This document shows, one piece after another, positions 44,496-53,825 of a stretch of 64,000 bases of DNA. Positions within the stretch are counted from its first letter, which is position 1; the number at the start of each line of letters is the position of its first letter. The translations under genes and the position numbers were made by a program. A model generated the notes under the pieces. The model ran no database searches and was not told where the DNA came from. It saw only the letters and a program-made list of their open reading frames with translations. The stretch is from Bacteroidota bacterium. Lineage in GTDB: Bacteria > Bacteroidota > Bacteroidia > Bacteroidales > WCHB1-69. The stretch spans positions 22,175 through 86,174 of the forward strand of contig JAEZOU010000014.1 of assembly GCA_023413895.1 (NCBI GenBank), in the 5' to 3' direction.

Positions 44496-45086
44496 TTACA
44501 GACTATCCGCAATAATTTCTCCAACAACGGGCAACTCTTCAATATCTTTTCCTACCACTAAAGTTATAGATTCACCCATACTGATTTCCGTACCTGGTGC
44601 AATAGCTCTTCCTTTATACAATTGTTCTAAAACCACATCTTCATACGGACTTGGTTTATTAATCACGTTGGTAAGTTTCAAACCAATAGCTTCCAACATT
44701 ATTTCTGCTTGACGGCGTGAAACATCTTTCAATGCTGGCATTTTTACTTTGGGAGGAACGGAGGATGCCACCGTTAGATAAACTTTTCGTCCTCGTTTTA
44801 CTTTTTCGTTTGGAAGAGGATTTTGCGTTAAAATAGTTCCAGCTTCATGTTCTTTATCATATACATAATCAGAAACTACAATAATAAAGTCTTTTGACAA
44901 ACTATCTTTTAGCAGCACATCGGCATCTTGTCCGATAAAAGTGGGCATCTCAATTTCATTTCCATGACGCGTATAGACACGCGTGCCCCAACTAAAGAGC
45001 AAAATTAAAACGATAGTTACAACAACAGCAAGAACAAGGTGAAAGCCTAATCCCTTCGGTTTAAAAAAGTCAATAAATTTACCCAT
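44496..45086 (-). CDS. PASTA-domain membrane protein
   Basis: The 196-residue protein has one N-terminal membrane segment (about 15-35, GFHLVLAVVVTIVLILLFSW) and then about two PASTA domains facing the periplasm. Landmarks are the IEMPTFIGQDADVLL and VKMPALKDVSRRQAEIMLEA starts and the repeated VYDKEHEAGTILTQNPLPNE type turns. PASTA domains bind peptidoglycan fragments in Ser/Thr kinases and penicillin-binding proteins. Here there is neither kinase nor transpeptidase domain, as is usual for this Bacteroidota family. It leads a four-gene operon. Confidence 0.9.
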   Translation of the reverse strand: MGKFIDFFKPKGLGFHLVLAVVVTIVLILLFSWGTRVYTRHGNEIEMPTFIGQDADVLLKDSLSKDFIIVVSDYVYDKEHEAGTILTQNPLPNEKVKRGRKVYLTVASSVPPKVKMPALKDVSRRQAEIMLEAIGLKLTNVINKPSPYEDVVLEQLYKGRAIAPGTEISMGESITLVVGKDIEELPVVGEIIADSL

Positions 45087-45142
45087 ATTAAACTATAAAC
45101 AAAATATGTAACAACAAAAACACCAATTTATTTTTCTGCCCA

Positions 45143-45150
45143 CAAAAATA
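45143..45150 (-). promoter_or_regulatory. -7 element of the PASTA operon
   Basis: The complement reads TATTTTTG (TAnnTTTG), 57 bases upstream of the PASTA gene start. Confidence 0.6.
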
Positions 45151-45177
45151 ATAGTTTTTTTATTATGTATAGAAATA

Positions 45178-45208
45178 TAAAAAAGAGTTGCTAACTATTG
45201 AGCAACTC
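45178..45208 (-). terminator. Intrinsic terminator of metK
   Basis: On the minus strand GAGTTGCT, an eight-base loop and AGCAACTC are followed by TTTTTTAT, eight bases after the metK stop codon. Confidence 0.85.
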
Positions 45209-45215
45209 CTTATTT

Positions 45216-46505
45216 TTAGTTCAATACTGGGAATAAATCTTTGATTTTATCAACATAATCGGTTTCTTCCCAAGCGAAGAATTTCACATTTTTAAAAATT
45301 CTCTCTTTACCATCTAAAACTTTCTTATATGTATTTTTATCTTCATAGAACACTTCTACCTCTTGTGTATAAGGGTCTCTTCCGAAGTGGCCGTATGAAG
45401 CAGTGGGTAAATAGATAGGATTTTTCAACTGGAATCTTTCGATAATATCAAAAGGTTTTAAAGAGAATATTGTTTTGATTTTTTCTGCAATTTCTCCATC
45501 TGACATATTTACCTTTGCTGTATTGTAGGTATTGATAAAAAGGCCAACAGGTTCAGCCACACCGATTGCATAGGCCAACTGTACCAGCACCTCATCACAG
45601 ATTCCTGCAGCTACCATATTTTTAGCGATATGGCGTGCTGCATACGCTGCAGATCGATCCACTTTTGAAGGATCTTTTCCTGAAAATGCGCCACCACCGT
45701 GTGCACCTCTTCCTCCGTAAGTATCAACAATAATTTTTCTTCCGGTAAGTCCTGTATCACCATGAGGTCCTCCAATTACAAACTTTCCTGTAGGGTTTAC
45801 ATATAATTTATACCCTTTATCAAACAATTTTTGAATATTGACAGGACATTCAGCAATTACTTGAGGAATTAGAATATTTTCAACGTCTTCACGAATTTTG
45901 GCCAACATAGTATCATCATCAGCAAATTCATCGTGTTGAGTAGAAACAACAATTGCATCAATTTTCTCAGGAGTTTTATCATCAGCATATTGGATGGTAA
46001 CTTGAGATTTTGCATCGGGGCGTAAATAGGTCATCACCTTTCCCTCGCGTCTGATTTCAGCTAACTTTTGAAGAATTATATGTGCGAGTTCCGAAGTTAC
46101 AGGCATAAAATTATCCATTTCGCGACACGCATAGCCAAACATAATTCCTTGGTCTCCAGCTCCTTGATTTTCAGCCTCTTCACGTTCAACGCCTTGGTTA
46201 ATATCTGAAGATTGACCATGAATAGCTGTTAGCACAGCACAAGATTTGGCATCAAATTGATAATCGCTCTTATTATACCCGATTTGGTTAATTACTTTAC
46301 GAGCAATATCATCTACTGCCACATAGCCTTTTGTTTTTACTTCACCGGCAGACACCACAAGTCCGGTAGTTACTAATGTTTCACAAGCTACTTTTGAGTT
46401 AGGGTCATTCGCAAGAAATGCATCTAATAATGCATCTGAAATTTGATCACTTACCTTATCCGGGTGTCCTTCGGAAACAGATTCTGATGTAAATAAATAA
46501 CTCAT
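45216..46505 (-). CDS. metK: S-adenosylmethionine synthetase
   Basis: The 429-residue protein carries the MetK signatures: TSESVSEGHPDKVSDQISDA at the N-terminus, GAGDQGIMFGYA in the middle, and GGGAFSGKDPSKVDRSAAYA for the triphosphatase site. It makes SAM from methionine and ATP. It is slightly longer than the roughly 385-residue norm, with an extended C-terminal half, as in other Bacteroidota. Its 5' leader of about 120 bases holds a SAM-II-like element (46555-46620), suggesting feedback by SAM. It is monocistronic. Confidence 0.97.
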   Translation of the reverse strand: MSYLFTSESVSEGHPDKVSDQISDALLDAFLANDPNSKVACETLVTTGLVVSAGEVKTKGYVAVDDIARKVINQIGYNKSDYQFDAKSCAVLTAIHGQSSDINQGVEREEAENQGAGDQGIMFGYACREMDNFMPVTSELAHIILQKLAEIRREGKVMTYLRPDAKSQVTIQYADDKTPEKIDAIVVSTQHDEFADDDTMLAKIREDVENILIPQVIAECPVNIQKLFDKGYKLYVNPTGKFVIGGPHGDTGLTGRKIIVDTYGGRGAHGGGAFSGKDPSKVDRSAAYAARHIAKNMVAAGICDEVLVQLAYAIGVAEPVGLFINTYNTAKVNMSDGEIAEKIKTIFSLKPFDIIERFQLKNPIYLPTASYGHFGRDPYTQEVEVFYEDKNTYKKVLDGKERIFKNVKFFAWEETDYVDKIKDLFPVLN

Positions 46506-46554
46506 CTTTACAAAATTAAAACGTTAATAATTAAACTGTTGCCGTAAAAAATAG

Positions 46555-46620
46555 GAGGGATTATCAATGGTTTAGCATTTTTTCAAGTGGTTGCAATCAT
46601 AACAAATCTTTCCACATTTT
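46555..46620 (-). ncRNA. SAM-II-like riboswitch in the metK leader
   Basis: Read on the minus strand, the leader starts with GTGG (46612-46615) and GATTTG (46603-46608). It continues with TTGCAACCAC (46587-46596), TTGAAAAAAT and GCTAAA (46571-46576). The order and spacing of GATTT, TTGCAA, the closing CCAC, TGAnAAAA and GCTAAA match the conserved SAM-II core as I remember it. P1 would be GTGG/CCAC. A pseudoknot could form between GTTAT in the loop and ATAAT (46560-46564). SAM-V shares much of this core. The element lies at the very 5' end of the transcript, just after the -7 site at 46631-46638. Confidence 0.7.
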
Positions 46621-46630
46621 TTTGGCTCGG

Positions 46631-46638
46631 CAAAAATA
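46631..46638 (-). promoter_or_regulatory. -7 element of metK
   Basis: The complement reads TATTTTTG (TAnnTTTG). It is placed so that the transcript starts immediately before the SAM-II-like element, and it is divergent from the sufC promoter. Confidence 0.65.
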
Positions 46639-46661
46639 CATTTTTTTTCACACAAATTTTG

Positions 46662-46669
46662 TACTTTTG
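46662..46669 (+). promoter_or_regulatory. -7 element of sufCD
   Basis: TACTTTTG matches TAnnTTTG and lies 17 bases before the sufC start. It is only 23 bases from the divergent metK -7 site, so the two promoters overlap. Confidence 0.7.
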
Positions 46670-46686
46670 CACCCAAAATTTTTACT

Positions 46687-47451
46687 ATGCTTAGAATTGA
46701 AAACTTACATGTTTCCATTAAGGGAAAAGAGATTTTAAAAGGAGTCAATCTTCATGTGCAAAGGGGTGAAGTTCACGCAATTATGGGTCCTAACGGAACA
46801 GGGAAAAGCACTTTAGCATCTGTTATTGCAGGAAAAGATCTTTTTGATGTTACCGAGGGACAAATCATATATAAAGAGAAAAATCTTCTTGATCTTTCTA
46901 TTGAGGATCGAGCCAGAGAAGGCATTTTTATTGGATTTCAATATCCAGTAGAGATTCCTGGCGTTAGCATTAATAATTTTATGCGCACAGCTTTGAACGA
47001 AATCCGCCAATATAAAAAACTTCCTCCACTAACTGCATCACAATTTATCACTCTTATGGAGGAAAAAAGAAAAGTTGTTGAACTCACTTCAAAACTTAGT
47101 GATCGTTCTGTTAATGAAGGTTTTTCAGGTGGAGAAAAGAAGAGAAATGAAATTTTCCAAATGGCAGTTTTAGAACCAGAACTTGCTATTTTGGATGAAA
47201 CCGATTCTGGGTTGGATATTGACGCCTTAAGAATTGTTGCTAATGGTGTAAATCAACTAAAAAGCAAAGATAATGCTACCGTTGTAATCACCCACTACCA
47301 ACGCCTTCTTGATTACATTGTTCCCGATGTTGTACATGTACTTTTTGACGGAAAGATTGTAAAATCTGGACCTAAAGAGTTAGCTTTGGAATTGGAAGAA
47401 AAAGGCTACGATTGGATTAAAACTGAGTATGAACAAGGACTTATCAAATAG
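46687..47451 (+). CDS. sufC: Fe-S assembly ATPase SufC
   Basis: The 254-residue protein is an ABC-type ATPase: Walker A GPNGTGKST (about 36-44), the GFQYPVEIPGVSINNFMRTA segment specific to SufC, signature NEGFSGGEKKRNEIFQ and Walker B LAILDETDSGLDIDAL. SufC powers the SufBCD scaffold in the cytoplasm. sufD follows after three bases. sufB is 35 kb away. Confidence 0.97.
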   Translation: MLRIENLHVSIKGKEILKGVNLHVQRGEVHAIMGPNGTGKSTLASVIAGKDLFDVTEGQIIYKEKNLLDLSIEDRAREGIFIGFQYPVEIPGVSINNFMRTALNEIRQYKKLPPLTASQFITLMEEKRKVVELTSKLSDRSVNEGFSGGEKKRNEIFQMAVLEPELAILDETDSGLDIDALRIVANGVNQLKSKDNATVVITHYQRLLDYIVPDVVHVLFDGKIVKSGPKELALELEEKGYDWIKTEYEQGLIK

Positions 47452-47454
47452 AAA

Positions 47455-48831
47455 ATGCAAGATTTTACCCAATTTATAAAACAAACTTTTGAAGCACGAA
47501 ACGATTCTTCTCCATTTGAGACTCTCCGAAAAGAAGCGTTTACTAAATTCTGCGAACAAGAGTTGCCCACCCAAAAAATTGAACAATGGCGTCATAAGGC
47601 AATTGATAAGTTGGTAGAACCTCAATATGCATTGCAAAGCGAGCCACTTCCTTATATTCCTATAGAGAAATTTTTCAAATGTAATGTGCAAAATATTAAT
47701 ACTCAAATGTTTGCATTTCTAAATGGTTGGTTTGTTCACGATGAACAGCCACTTCTTACATTTGAAAATGGAATTATAGTTGGAACTATTTTAGAAGCAG
47801 TAAAACAATATCCAGAGCTTGTTCTTCAACATTTTTCCAAAATTCGTCCAAACCAAACAGATGGTCTAATTGCTTTGAACGAAGCTCTTTTCTGCGATGG
47901 TATTTTTATCTATATTCCTGATAATGTACAAGCAAAAATGCCTATTCAAGTAGTTTCGTTAATTGAAAGCGACCAAAACTTGATGCTGCAACATCACAAC
48001 CTAATAGTAATGGGGAAAAATGCTGCGTTATCATTCATTCAATGCGATGACTCGTTGCGTAATGAGAAAAGTTTCATTAACAATGTTACTGAAATTTTTA
48101 TGGACGAATATTCTCAATTGGATTATTACAAAATGGAGAATAAATCCTCCGAATCATTATTGGCTAATAGTATATATGTAAACCAACAGGCAAATTCTCA
48201 ATTTTTCTCTAATGTTACCACTTTTAATGGTGGATATGTTCGGAATAACATACACGTTGAGATGAACGGAGAATATTCAGATGCTAAGTTATATGGTTTA
48301 TATTTGGTTGACAGAAAGCAATATGTTGACAATCAAGTAGAAGTTATTCACAACCAACCCAATACATCAAGTAATCAACTTTATAAAGGTATTGCTGATG
48401 ATGAAGCTGGAGCAAACTTTAATGGACATGTTATAGTGAAACCACAAGCACAAGGAATAGCTGCATATCAAATCAACAAAAATATTGCGCTTACTGATAG
48501 TGCGAAAATTACAACACATCCTTTTTTGGAAATTTATGCTGATGATGTGAAATGTAGTCATGGTGCCACTATCGGTCAATTAGACGAAGATGCAATGTTC
48601 TACTTGCGTTCTCGTGGAATCTGCAAACGCAATGCGCGTATGTTGTTAATGTATGCATTTGCCAACAATGTAGCAGACTACGTTAAAATCCCTGAACTAA
48701 GAACTCGTCTTAACGAAATGATTCAGAAAAGACTAAGTGGAGAACTTTCTATCTGTGACCAATGCATACTACACTGCAGTAATAAAAAATCTTTCGATTT
48801 TGAATTTAAAATTAAACCATTTTCCAATTAA
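47455..48831 (+). CDS. sufD: Fe-S cluster assembly protein SufD
   Basis: The 458-residue protein has an N-terminal helical region (to about 140) and the SufB/SufD beta-helix core. Landmarks are HNQPNTSSNQLYKGIADDEA, GANFNGHVIVKPQAQGIAAY and the SHGATIGQLDEDAMFYLRSR segment with the conserved His. SufD pairs with SufB on SufC for iron handling in cluster assembly. The usual next gene, cysteine desulfurase sufS, is not downstream. Confidence 0.96.
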   Translation: MQDFTQFIKQTFEARNDSSPFETLRKEAFTKFCEQELPTQKIEQWRHKAIDKLVEPQYALQSEPLPYIPIEKFFKCNVQNINTQMFAFLNGWFVHDEQPLLTFENGIIVGTILEAVKQYPELVLQHFSKIRPNQTDGLIALNEALFCDGIFIYIPDNVQAKMPIQVVSLIESDQNLMLQHHNLIVMGKNAALSFIQCDDSLRNEKSFINNVTEIFMDEYSQLDYYKMENKSSESLLANSIYVNQQANSQFFSNVTTFNGGYVRNNIHVEMNGEYSDAKLYGLYLVDRKQYVDNQVEVIHNQPNTSSNQLYKGIADDEAGANFNGHVIVKPQAQGIAAYQINKNIALTDSAKITTHPFLEIYADDVKCSHGATIGQLDEDAMFYLRSRGICKRNARMLLMYAFANNVADYVKIPELRTRLNEMIQKRLSGELSICDQCILHCSNKKSFDFEFKIKPFSN

Positions 48832-48911
48832 ATAAAAATCTGATTTAAAATTGTTTTTATTACAATAAGCAGTAAAAAACCTCGTTAAAAATTTTCATCA
48901 AATTGATTCTT

Positions 48912-49748
48912 GTGAGAAAATTAGGTACAATTCTTTTACTATTAATAATATCACTCGTTAGTATGGCGCAACGTTCCGAAATTGGTGGAATGGTGGGTAC
49001 TTCGTTCTATTTAGGCGATTTAAATCCCACTCGGCTTTTTGCTGCACCACGTGTTGCAGGTGGTATTGTTTATCGTTACAATTTCACGCCTAGATGGGCA
49101 TTGAAAGCGGATATTTTATTTGCTGAAGTTACCGCTAGCGACATAAACAACAATAAAAATTACGATAGAAATTTAAGTTTTCGTTCGCCAATAACCGAAA
49201 TTTCCGCACAACTTGAACTTAATTTCTTCAAAATTTACAACATTCCAGCGCGCAACCGTTTCTCTCCATACATCTACGTTGGTATTACAGCTTTCTCCTT
49301 TAATCCTAAAGCACAATTGGATAGCGTATGGTATGATTTACAACCTTTAGGTACTGAAGGTCAGGGATTTGAAGGTGAAGAAGAAAGATACTCTCTTTTC
49401 AACTTTGCTATTCCTTTTGGATTAGGTTTAAAGGTTAATATCGGAAAACATGTCTGCTTGGGCTTGGAATGGGGGATGCGCTATACTTTCACAGACTATT
49501 TAGACGATGTTAAAGGTGAATATTACGATAATCAAATTTTAAGAAGAGAACGAGGAGACATAGTTGCAGACCTTGCAGACCGTTCAGAAATATTACACGA
49601 AGCTGGCACTGCACGCGGCAATATAAAAACCAAAGACCTCTACTCATTTGCCGTTTTTACAGCTACTTTTAAAATTGGAAATGAAGATCGCTCTTGCGAC
49701 ATCAGATACCAAGCAAAACCGCGTATCAAGAGAGGTAAAAAACACTAA
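48912..49748 (+). CDS. DUF6089-family outer-membrane beta-barrel protein
   Basis: The product (278 residues from GTG at 48912; a TTG at 48903 is an alternative) has a signal peptide ending SLVSMAQ. An 8- to 10-strand barrel-like pattern follows, with SEIGGMVGTSFYLGDLNPTR near the N-terminus and SPYIYVGITAFSFNPKAQ further on. I recall DUF6089 proteins directly upstream of uppS and bamA in Bacteroidales, as here, where uppS starts 11 bases later. GTG is preferred because it puts basic residues in front of the hydrophobic core. The function is unknown; a role in outer-membrane assembly is inference from context. Confidence 0.85.
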   Translation: MRKLGTILLLLIISLVSMAQRSEIGGMVGTSFYLGDLNPTRLFAAPRVAGGIVYRYNFTPRWALKADILFAEVTASDINNNKNYDRNLSFRSPITEISAQLELNFFKIYNIPARNRFSPYIYVGITAFSFNPKAQLDSVWYDLQPLGTEGQGFEGEEERYSLFNFAIPFGLGLKVNIGKHVCLGLEWGMRYTFTDYLDDVKGEYYDNQILRRERGDIVADLADRSEILHEAGTARGNIKTKDLYSFAVFTATFKIGNEDRSCDIRYQAKPRIKRGKKH

Positions 49749-49759
49749 TTCTCAAGCTA

Positions 49760-50503
49760 ATGAATCTTTCTGCTATTAATAAAAATAACATTCCTGCACA
49801 CGTAGCCATTATTATGGATGGAAACGGAAGATGGGCAAAAAAACAGGGAAAAGCTAGAGTTTTTGGTCATCAAGCTGGCGCAGAAACTGTAAGAAGAATT
49901 TTGGAAGTTTCTGGCGAAATTGGTATAAAATACCTTACGCTTTACGCATTTTCTACGGAAAATTGGAACCGTCCGAAAGAGGAAGTAGACGCACTTATGT
50001 CATTGCTAGTCAAAGCAATACATGGAGAACTTGAAAATTTGATAAAAAATCAAGTTCGCCTGATGGCGATTGGAAATTTGAAATCTCTTCCCGAAGAGTG
50101 CCAAAAAGAGTTACTAAACGCCATCGACAAAACAGCAAGCAACAAAGGAATTACACTCATTTTAGCATTGAGTTACAGCGGACGTTGGGAAATAACTAAC
50201 GCAATACAACAGATAGCAGAAATAATTCAAAACGGGAAACTAAATGCTAAAGAAATTTCAGAAGAAACAATATGTACATTCTTGAATACAAAAAATATTC
50301 CTGACCCAGATATCGTAATCAGAACGGGTGGTGAACAACGCATCAGCAACTTTTTACTTTGGCAAATTGCATACGCAGAATTTTTCTTCCCTCAAAAATT
50401 CTGGCCCGAATTTCAAAAGGAAGATTTCTTACAGATTATCACTGATTATCAATCTCGAGAACGTAGATTTGGAAAAACCAGCGAACAAGTTCAAAAATCA
50501 TAA
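49760..50503 (+). CDS. uppS: Undecaprenyl diphosphate synthase (isoprenyl transferase)
   Basis: The 247-residue protein has the cis-prenyltransferase signatures HVAIIMDGNGRWAKKQGKAR, YLTLYAFSTENWNRPKEEV and the C-terminal PDIVIRTGGEQRISNFLLWQ. It elongates farnesyl diphosphate to the C55 carrier used for peptidoglycan and surface glycans. It is cytoplasmic and co-transcribed with DUF6089 and bamA. Confidence 0.97.
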   Translation: MNLSAINKNNIPAHVAIIMDGNGRWAKKQGKARVFGHQAGAETVRRILEVSGEIGIKYLTLYAFSTENWNRPKEEVDALMSLLVKAIHGELENLIKNQVRLMAIGNLKSLPEECQKELLNAIDKTASNKGITLILALSYSGRWEITNAIQQIAEIIQNGKLNAKEISEETICTFLNTKNIPDPDIVIRTGGEQRISNFLLWQIAYAEFFFPQKFWPEFQKEDFLQIITDYQSRERRFGKTSEQVQKS

Positions 50504-50540
50504 AATTATATATCTTTGCGCCTTTAATAGATTTCACTAA

Positions 50541-53168
50541 ATGTTTAATATAAAAAACCAATTTCTTGCTCTTCTTATAATCATTTTCTCTTGTTTATCA
50601 GAGGGTTATGCACAAGTTATTTTAGGTGGAGATGGAAATACTAACCAAATCGAAATTGACTATTCTGCACCCAAAAGTTATGAAGTTGGTGGAATTACAG
50701 CATCTGGAACTACCAATTTTGATGCTCGTTTACTCTATTTTCAAGTTGGCGATATAATTGATATTCCTGGCGATGAAATCTCTCGCTCCATCAAAAGAAT
50801 TTGGAGTAGTGGTTTATATGAAGATGTAAGCATTGTAATCACTAAGGTTGTTGACAACAAAGTATTTCTTGAAGTTAAACTTGCTGATCGGTCTCGATTG
50901 GTAGCTTTTGGTTTTAGAGGAGCTAACAAAAGCGAAGAGAGCGACTTGCGCGAAAAAATCAAACTTTCTCAAGGAAATATTGTCAATGAAAACATGAAAC
51001 AAACTTGCATTAACAATATCAAGGAGTTTTATATTGACAAAGGATTTTATAATTGTACTGTAGAAGTTGAAGAAAAAGCTGATGCAACCATTAACCGAGG
51101 TGTTAATCTTTTCTTCAACATTAACAAAGGGAAAAAGGTAAAAATTGAAAAAATCTATATCAACGGAAACCAATATGTAGTAAGTGGACGCTTAACTAAA
51201 GCGATGAAGGAAACCCGCGAAAAAACACGTTATATGCCTTTTTATAAAGCAGATACGGTTATCCGTCACTTCATTAAAAACCCAGAAGAGTATAAATCGA
51301 AAGACCTTTTAGAACATTTGGGTGATTACTTCAGCGATCGTGTCAAAATTCGTCTTTTCAAAGCTTCTAAATTCAATAATGACCACTACGAAGCAGATAA
51401 AATCAAACTGATTGAAAAATATAATGAATATGGTTTCCGCGATGCTTATATCATAAAAGATTCTGTTGATTTTTCAGGAGATAAAATCAATATTTATATT
51501 GATGTAAATGAAGGTCCTCGATACTATTTCCGAAACATTACTTTTGCAGGGAACACCAAATACACCTCCACATTTCTTCGACAACTCCTTAATATTGAGA
51601 AAGGTGATGTTTACAATCAAAGTTTGCTGATGAAAAATTTGGAGATGAATGAAAATGGAACCGACCTTAGTTCCTTGTATATGAACGATGGACACCTATT
51701 TTTCTACGCCAATCCTGTGGAAATTTTGGTAGAAAATGATTCCATAGATATTGAAATTCGGATTCGCGAAGGGAAACAAGCCAAATACAACAAAATTACT
51801 ATTAGTGGAAATACCAAAACCAGCGATAATGTTATTTTACGCGAAGTTACAACAATTCCAGGACAACTCTTTAACCGCGCTGACATTGTCCGTACCCAAC
51901 AAGTACTGCTTTCATTAGGATATTTCAATCAAGAAACCCTTAATGTTATTCCAAAACCTAACGAAGCTGACGGAACCGTTGATATTGAATATATTGTTGA
52001 AGAAACCTCCTCAGACCAATTAGAATTAAGTGTAGGATATGGAGCTACCCAATTGGTATTGAGTGCAGGAATTTCTTTTAACAACTTCTCTTTCAACAAA
52101 TTCTTTAAGAAAGATGCGTGGACTCCAGTTCCATCTGGAGATGGACAACGCTTAGCTTTTAAGGCTGCAACCAATGGCGATTGGTATCAATACTACGTTT
52201 TCTCATTCTCCGAACCTTGGTTAGGAGGTAAAAAGCCAAACGCTTTTTCAGCATCTTTAAGTTATCAAATACAAACTGGTGGCGCAAAGAAAACTGACCC
52301 AGCTTTTTGGTCTTTAAGAGTACTGAGCGCATCAACCTCTTTAACAAGAAAAGTAAAATGGCCTGACGACTACTTCTATATTTCACACACTTTGTTGTAT
52401 CAACGCTACCAAGTAGAAAATTGTGGTGGACAATATGTTTTCTCTGATGGTTTTTCCAACAACCTCAGTTACATTTTTTCTATTTCTCGTAACTCTGTTA
52501 GTGCGCCTATTTATCCGCGCGAGGGTTCAGAAATTATGTTCTCAATGCAACTTACGCCACCTTATTCGCTATTTTCTAACAAAGATTATAGCACTCTTAC
52601 TGACCAAGAGAAATATAAGTGGTTAGAGATGCACAAATGGAAGTTGAACATCTCTTGGTTTACGAAAATTGTTCAAAATCTTGTATTGAACGTTCGTTTC
52701 AAGATGGGATTTATGGGATATTACAACAAAGCCATTGGAGCTTCTCCGTTTGAAAGATTCTATTTAGGTGGTAATGGTTTGTCAAATTATAATTTAGACG
52801 GACGAGAAGTAATTGGTATGCGTGGCTATGACGATTCTGATTGTAACCCTCGCGAACCCGAATCATCATCAGCCGCTGGAGCTACCATTTACAATAAGTT
52901 TACGGCAGAATTGCGCTATCCTATCTCTTTGAATCCTAATGCTACCATATATCTACTTGCTTTTGCAGAAGCAGGTAAAGCATGGAATGATAAGCGTGAA
53001 TATACTCCATTTAAATTGTACAAATCGGCTGGCGTGGGTGTCAGAATCTATCTGCCAATGTTCGGTCTCCTCGGATTTGATTGGGGTTATGGATTTGACA
53101 ATATTCCAGGCGTAAATCGTAACAATAAAGGACAATTCCACATCTCTATTAATCAATCTATCGATTAA
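50541..53168 (+). CDS. bamA: Outer-membrane protein assembly factor BamA
   Basis: The 875-residue protein has a signal peptide (ending SEGYAQ). Four or five POTRA domains follow (about 30-480; for example VGDIIDIPGDEISRSIKRIW, INGNQYVVSGRL, ISGNTKTSDNVILREV), then a C-terminal Omp85 barrel with the conserved RGYDDSD segment (MRGYDDSDCNPREP). It folds barrel proteins into the outer membrane. It is followed by two Skp-like periplasmic chaperones, as in other Bacteroidota. Confidence 0.96.
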   Translation: MFNIKNQFLALLIIIFSCLSEGYAQVILGGDGNTNQIEIDYSAPKSYEVGGITASGTTNFDARLLYFQVGDIIDIPGDEISRSIKRIWSSGLYEDVSIVITKVVDNKVFLEVKLADRSRLVAFGFRGANKSEESDLREKIKLSQGNIVNENMKQTCINNIKEFYIDKGFYNCTVEVEEKADATINRGVNLFFNINKGKKVKIEKIYINGNQYVVSGRLTKAMKETREKTRYMPFYKADTVIRHFIKNPEEYKSKDLLEHLGDYFSDRVKIRLFKASKFNNDHYEADKIKLIEKYNEYGFRDAYIIKDSVDFSGDKINIYIDVNEGPRYYFRNITFAGNTKYTSTFLRQLLNIEKGDVYNQSLLMKNLEMNENGTDLSSLYMNDGHLFFYANPVEILVENDSIDIEIRIREGKQAKYNKITISGNTKTSDNVILREVTTIPGQLFNRADIVRTQQVLLSLGYFNQETLNVIPKPNEADGTVDIEYIVEETSSDQLELSVGYGATQLVLSAGISFNNFSFNKFFKKDAWTPVPSGDGQRLAFKAATNGDWYQYYVFSFSEPWLGGKKPNAFSASLSYQIQTGGAKKTDPAFWSLRVLSASTSLTRKVKWPDDYFYISHTLLYQRYQVENCGGQYVFSDGFSNNLSYIFSISRNSVSAPIYPREGSEIMFSMQLTPPYSLFSNKDYSTLTDQEKYKWLEMHKWKLNISWFTKIVQNLVLNVRFKMGFMGYYNKAIGASPFERFYLGGNGLSNYNLDGREVIGMRGYDDSDCNPREPESSSAAGATIYNKFTAELRYPISLNPNATIYLLAFAEAGKAWNDKREYTPFKLYKSAGVGVRIYLPMFGLLGFDWGYGFDNIPGVNRNNKGQFHISINQSID

Positions 53169-53220
53169 ACTTGTTACTAGTTAGGATGTCAGTAAATTTG
53201 TAATTTTAAAATTTTATACT

Positions 53221-53751
53221 ATGAAAAAATCACTGCTTTTATCCCTATTTTTGGTTGTTTTTTCTCTTGCAGCCTTTTCACAAAAATATGCTTATATCGA
53301 TTCAGAGTATATTTTAAGTAATATGCCAGATTATATTGAAGCACAAGCAGAATTGGATCGGACTGCTGCTGTATGGCAACAAGAGATTGAAGCAAAATTC
53401 AAGTCTATCGACTCTATGTACAAAAAATATCAAGTAGAAGCCATTACTCTTCCTGACAACTTGAAACAGAAAAGAGAAGAGGCAATTATCAAAGCAGAAC
53501 AAGATGCCAAAGAGTTACAAAAGAAACGTTTTGGTAAAGATGGTGACCTTTTCAAAAAACGCGAAGAGCTTGTCAAACCTATTCAAGACCGAGTTTTTAC
53601 CGCTATTGAAGAGTATTCTAAAGAGAAAGGTTATGCCTTTGTTTTTGACGTTGCTGGCGCAATGACCATTGTATATGCTGACCCCAAATGGGATATTAAC
53701 GACCAAATTATGCAGAAGTTAGGTATTTCTGCTAATGATGATGAAGAATAA
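53221..53751 (+). CDS. OmpH/Skp-family periplasmic chaperone, copy 1
   Basis: The 176-residue protein has a signal peptide (ending AAFSQ) and the OmpH start KYAYIDSEYILSNMPDYIEA. A long charged coiled coil (about 40-120) and the C-terminal FVFDVAGAMTIVYADPKWD follow. Skp-type trimers hold unfolded outer-membrane proteins for BamA, the upstream gene. A pair of such genes after bamA is usual. Confidence 0.92.
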   Translation: MKKSLLLSLFLVVFSLAAFSQKYAYIDSEYILSNMPDYIEAQAELDRTAAVWQQEIEAKFKSIDSMYKKYQVEAITLPDNLKQKREEAIIKAEQDAKELQKKRFGKDGDLFKKREELVKPIQDRVFTAIEEYSKEKGYAFVFDVAGAMTIVYADPKWDINDQIMQKLGISANDDEE

Positions 53752-53825
53752 AAAACAATAATATAGACTTTCTTACGTTGCAATTGCATTTAATAATAAC
53801 AAAAAGCATAAAATAAACACAGAAA

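Noticed and set aside
46511..46518. A second TAnnTTTG match (TAATTTTG on the minus strand) near metK
   Set aside because: It would place the transcript start at or inside the start codon; the site at 46631-46638 gives a sensible leader containing the riboswitch-like element.
48832..48862. AT-only inverted repeat after sufD as a terminator
   Set aside because: AATAAAAA and TTTTTATT can pair, but the stem has no G-C pair and is expected by chance in this composition.
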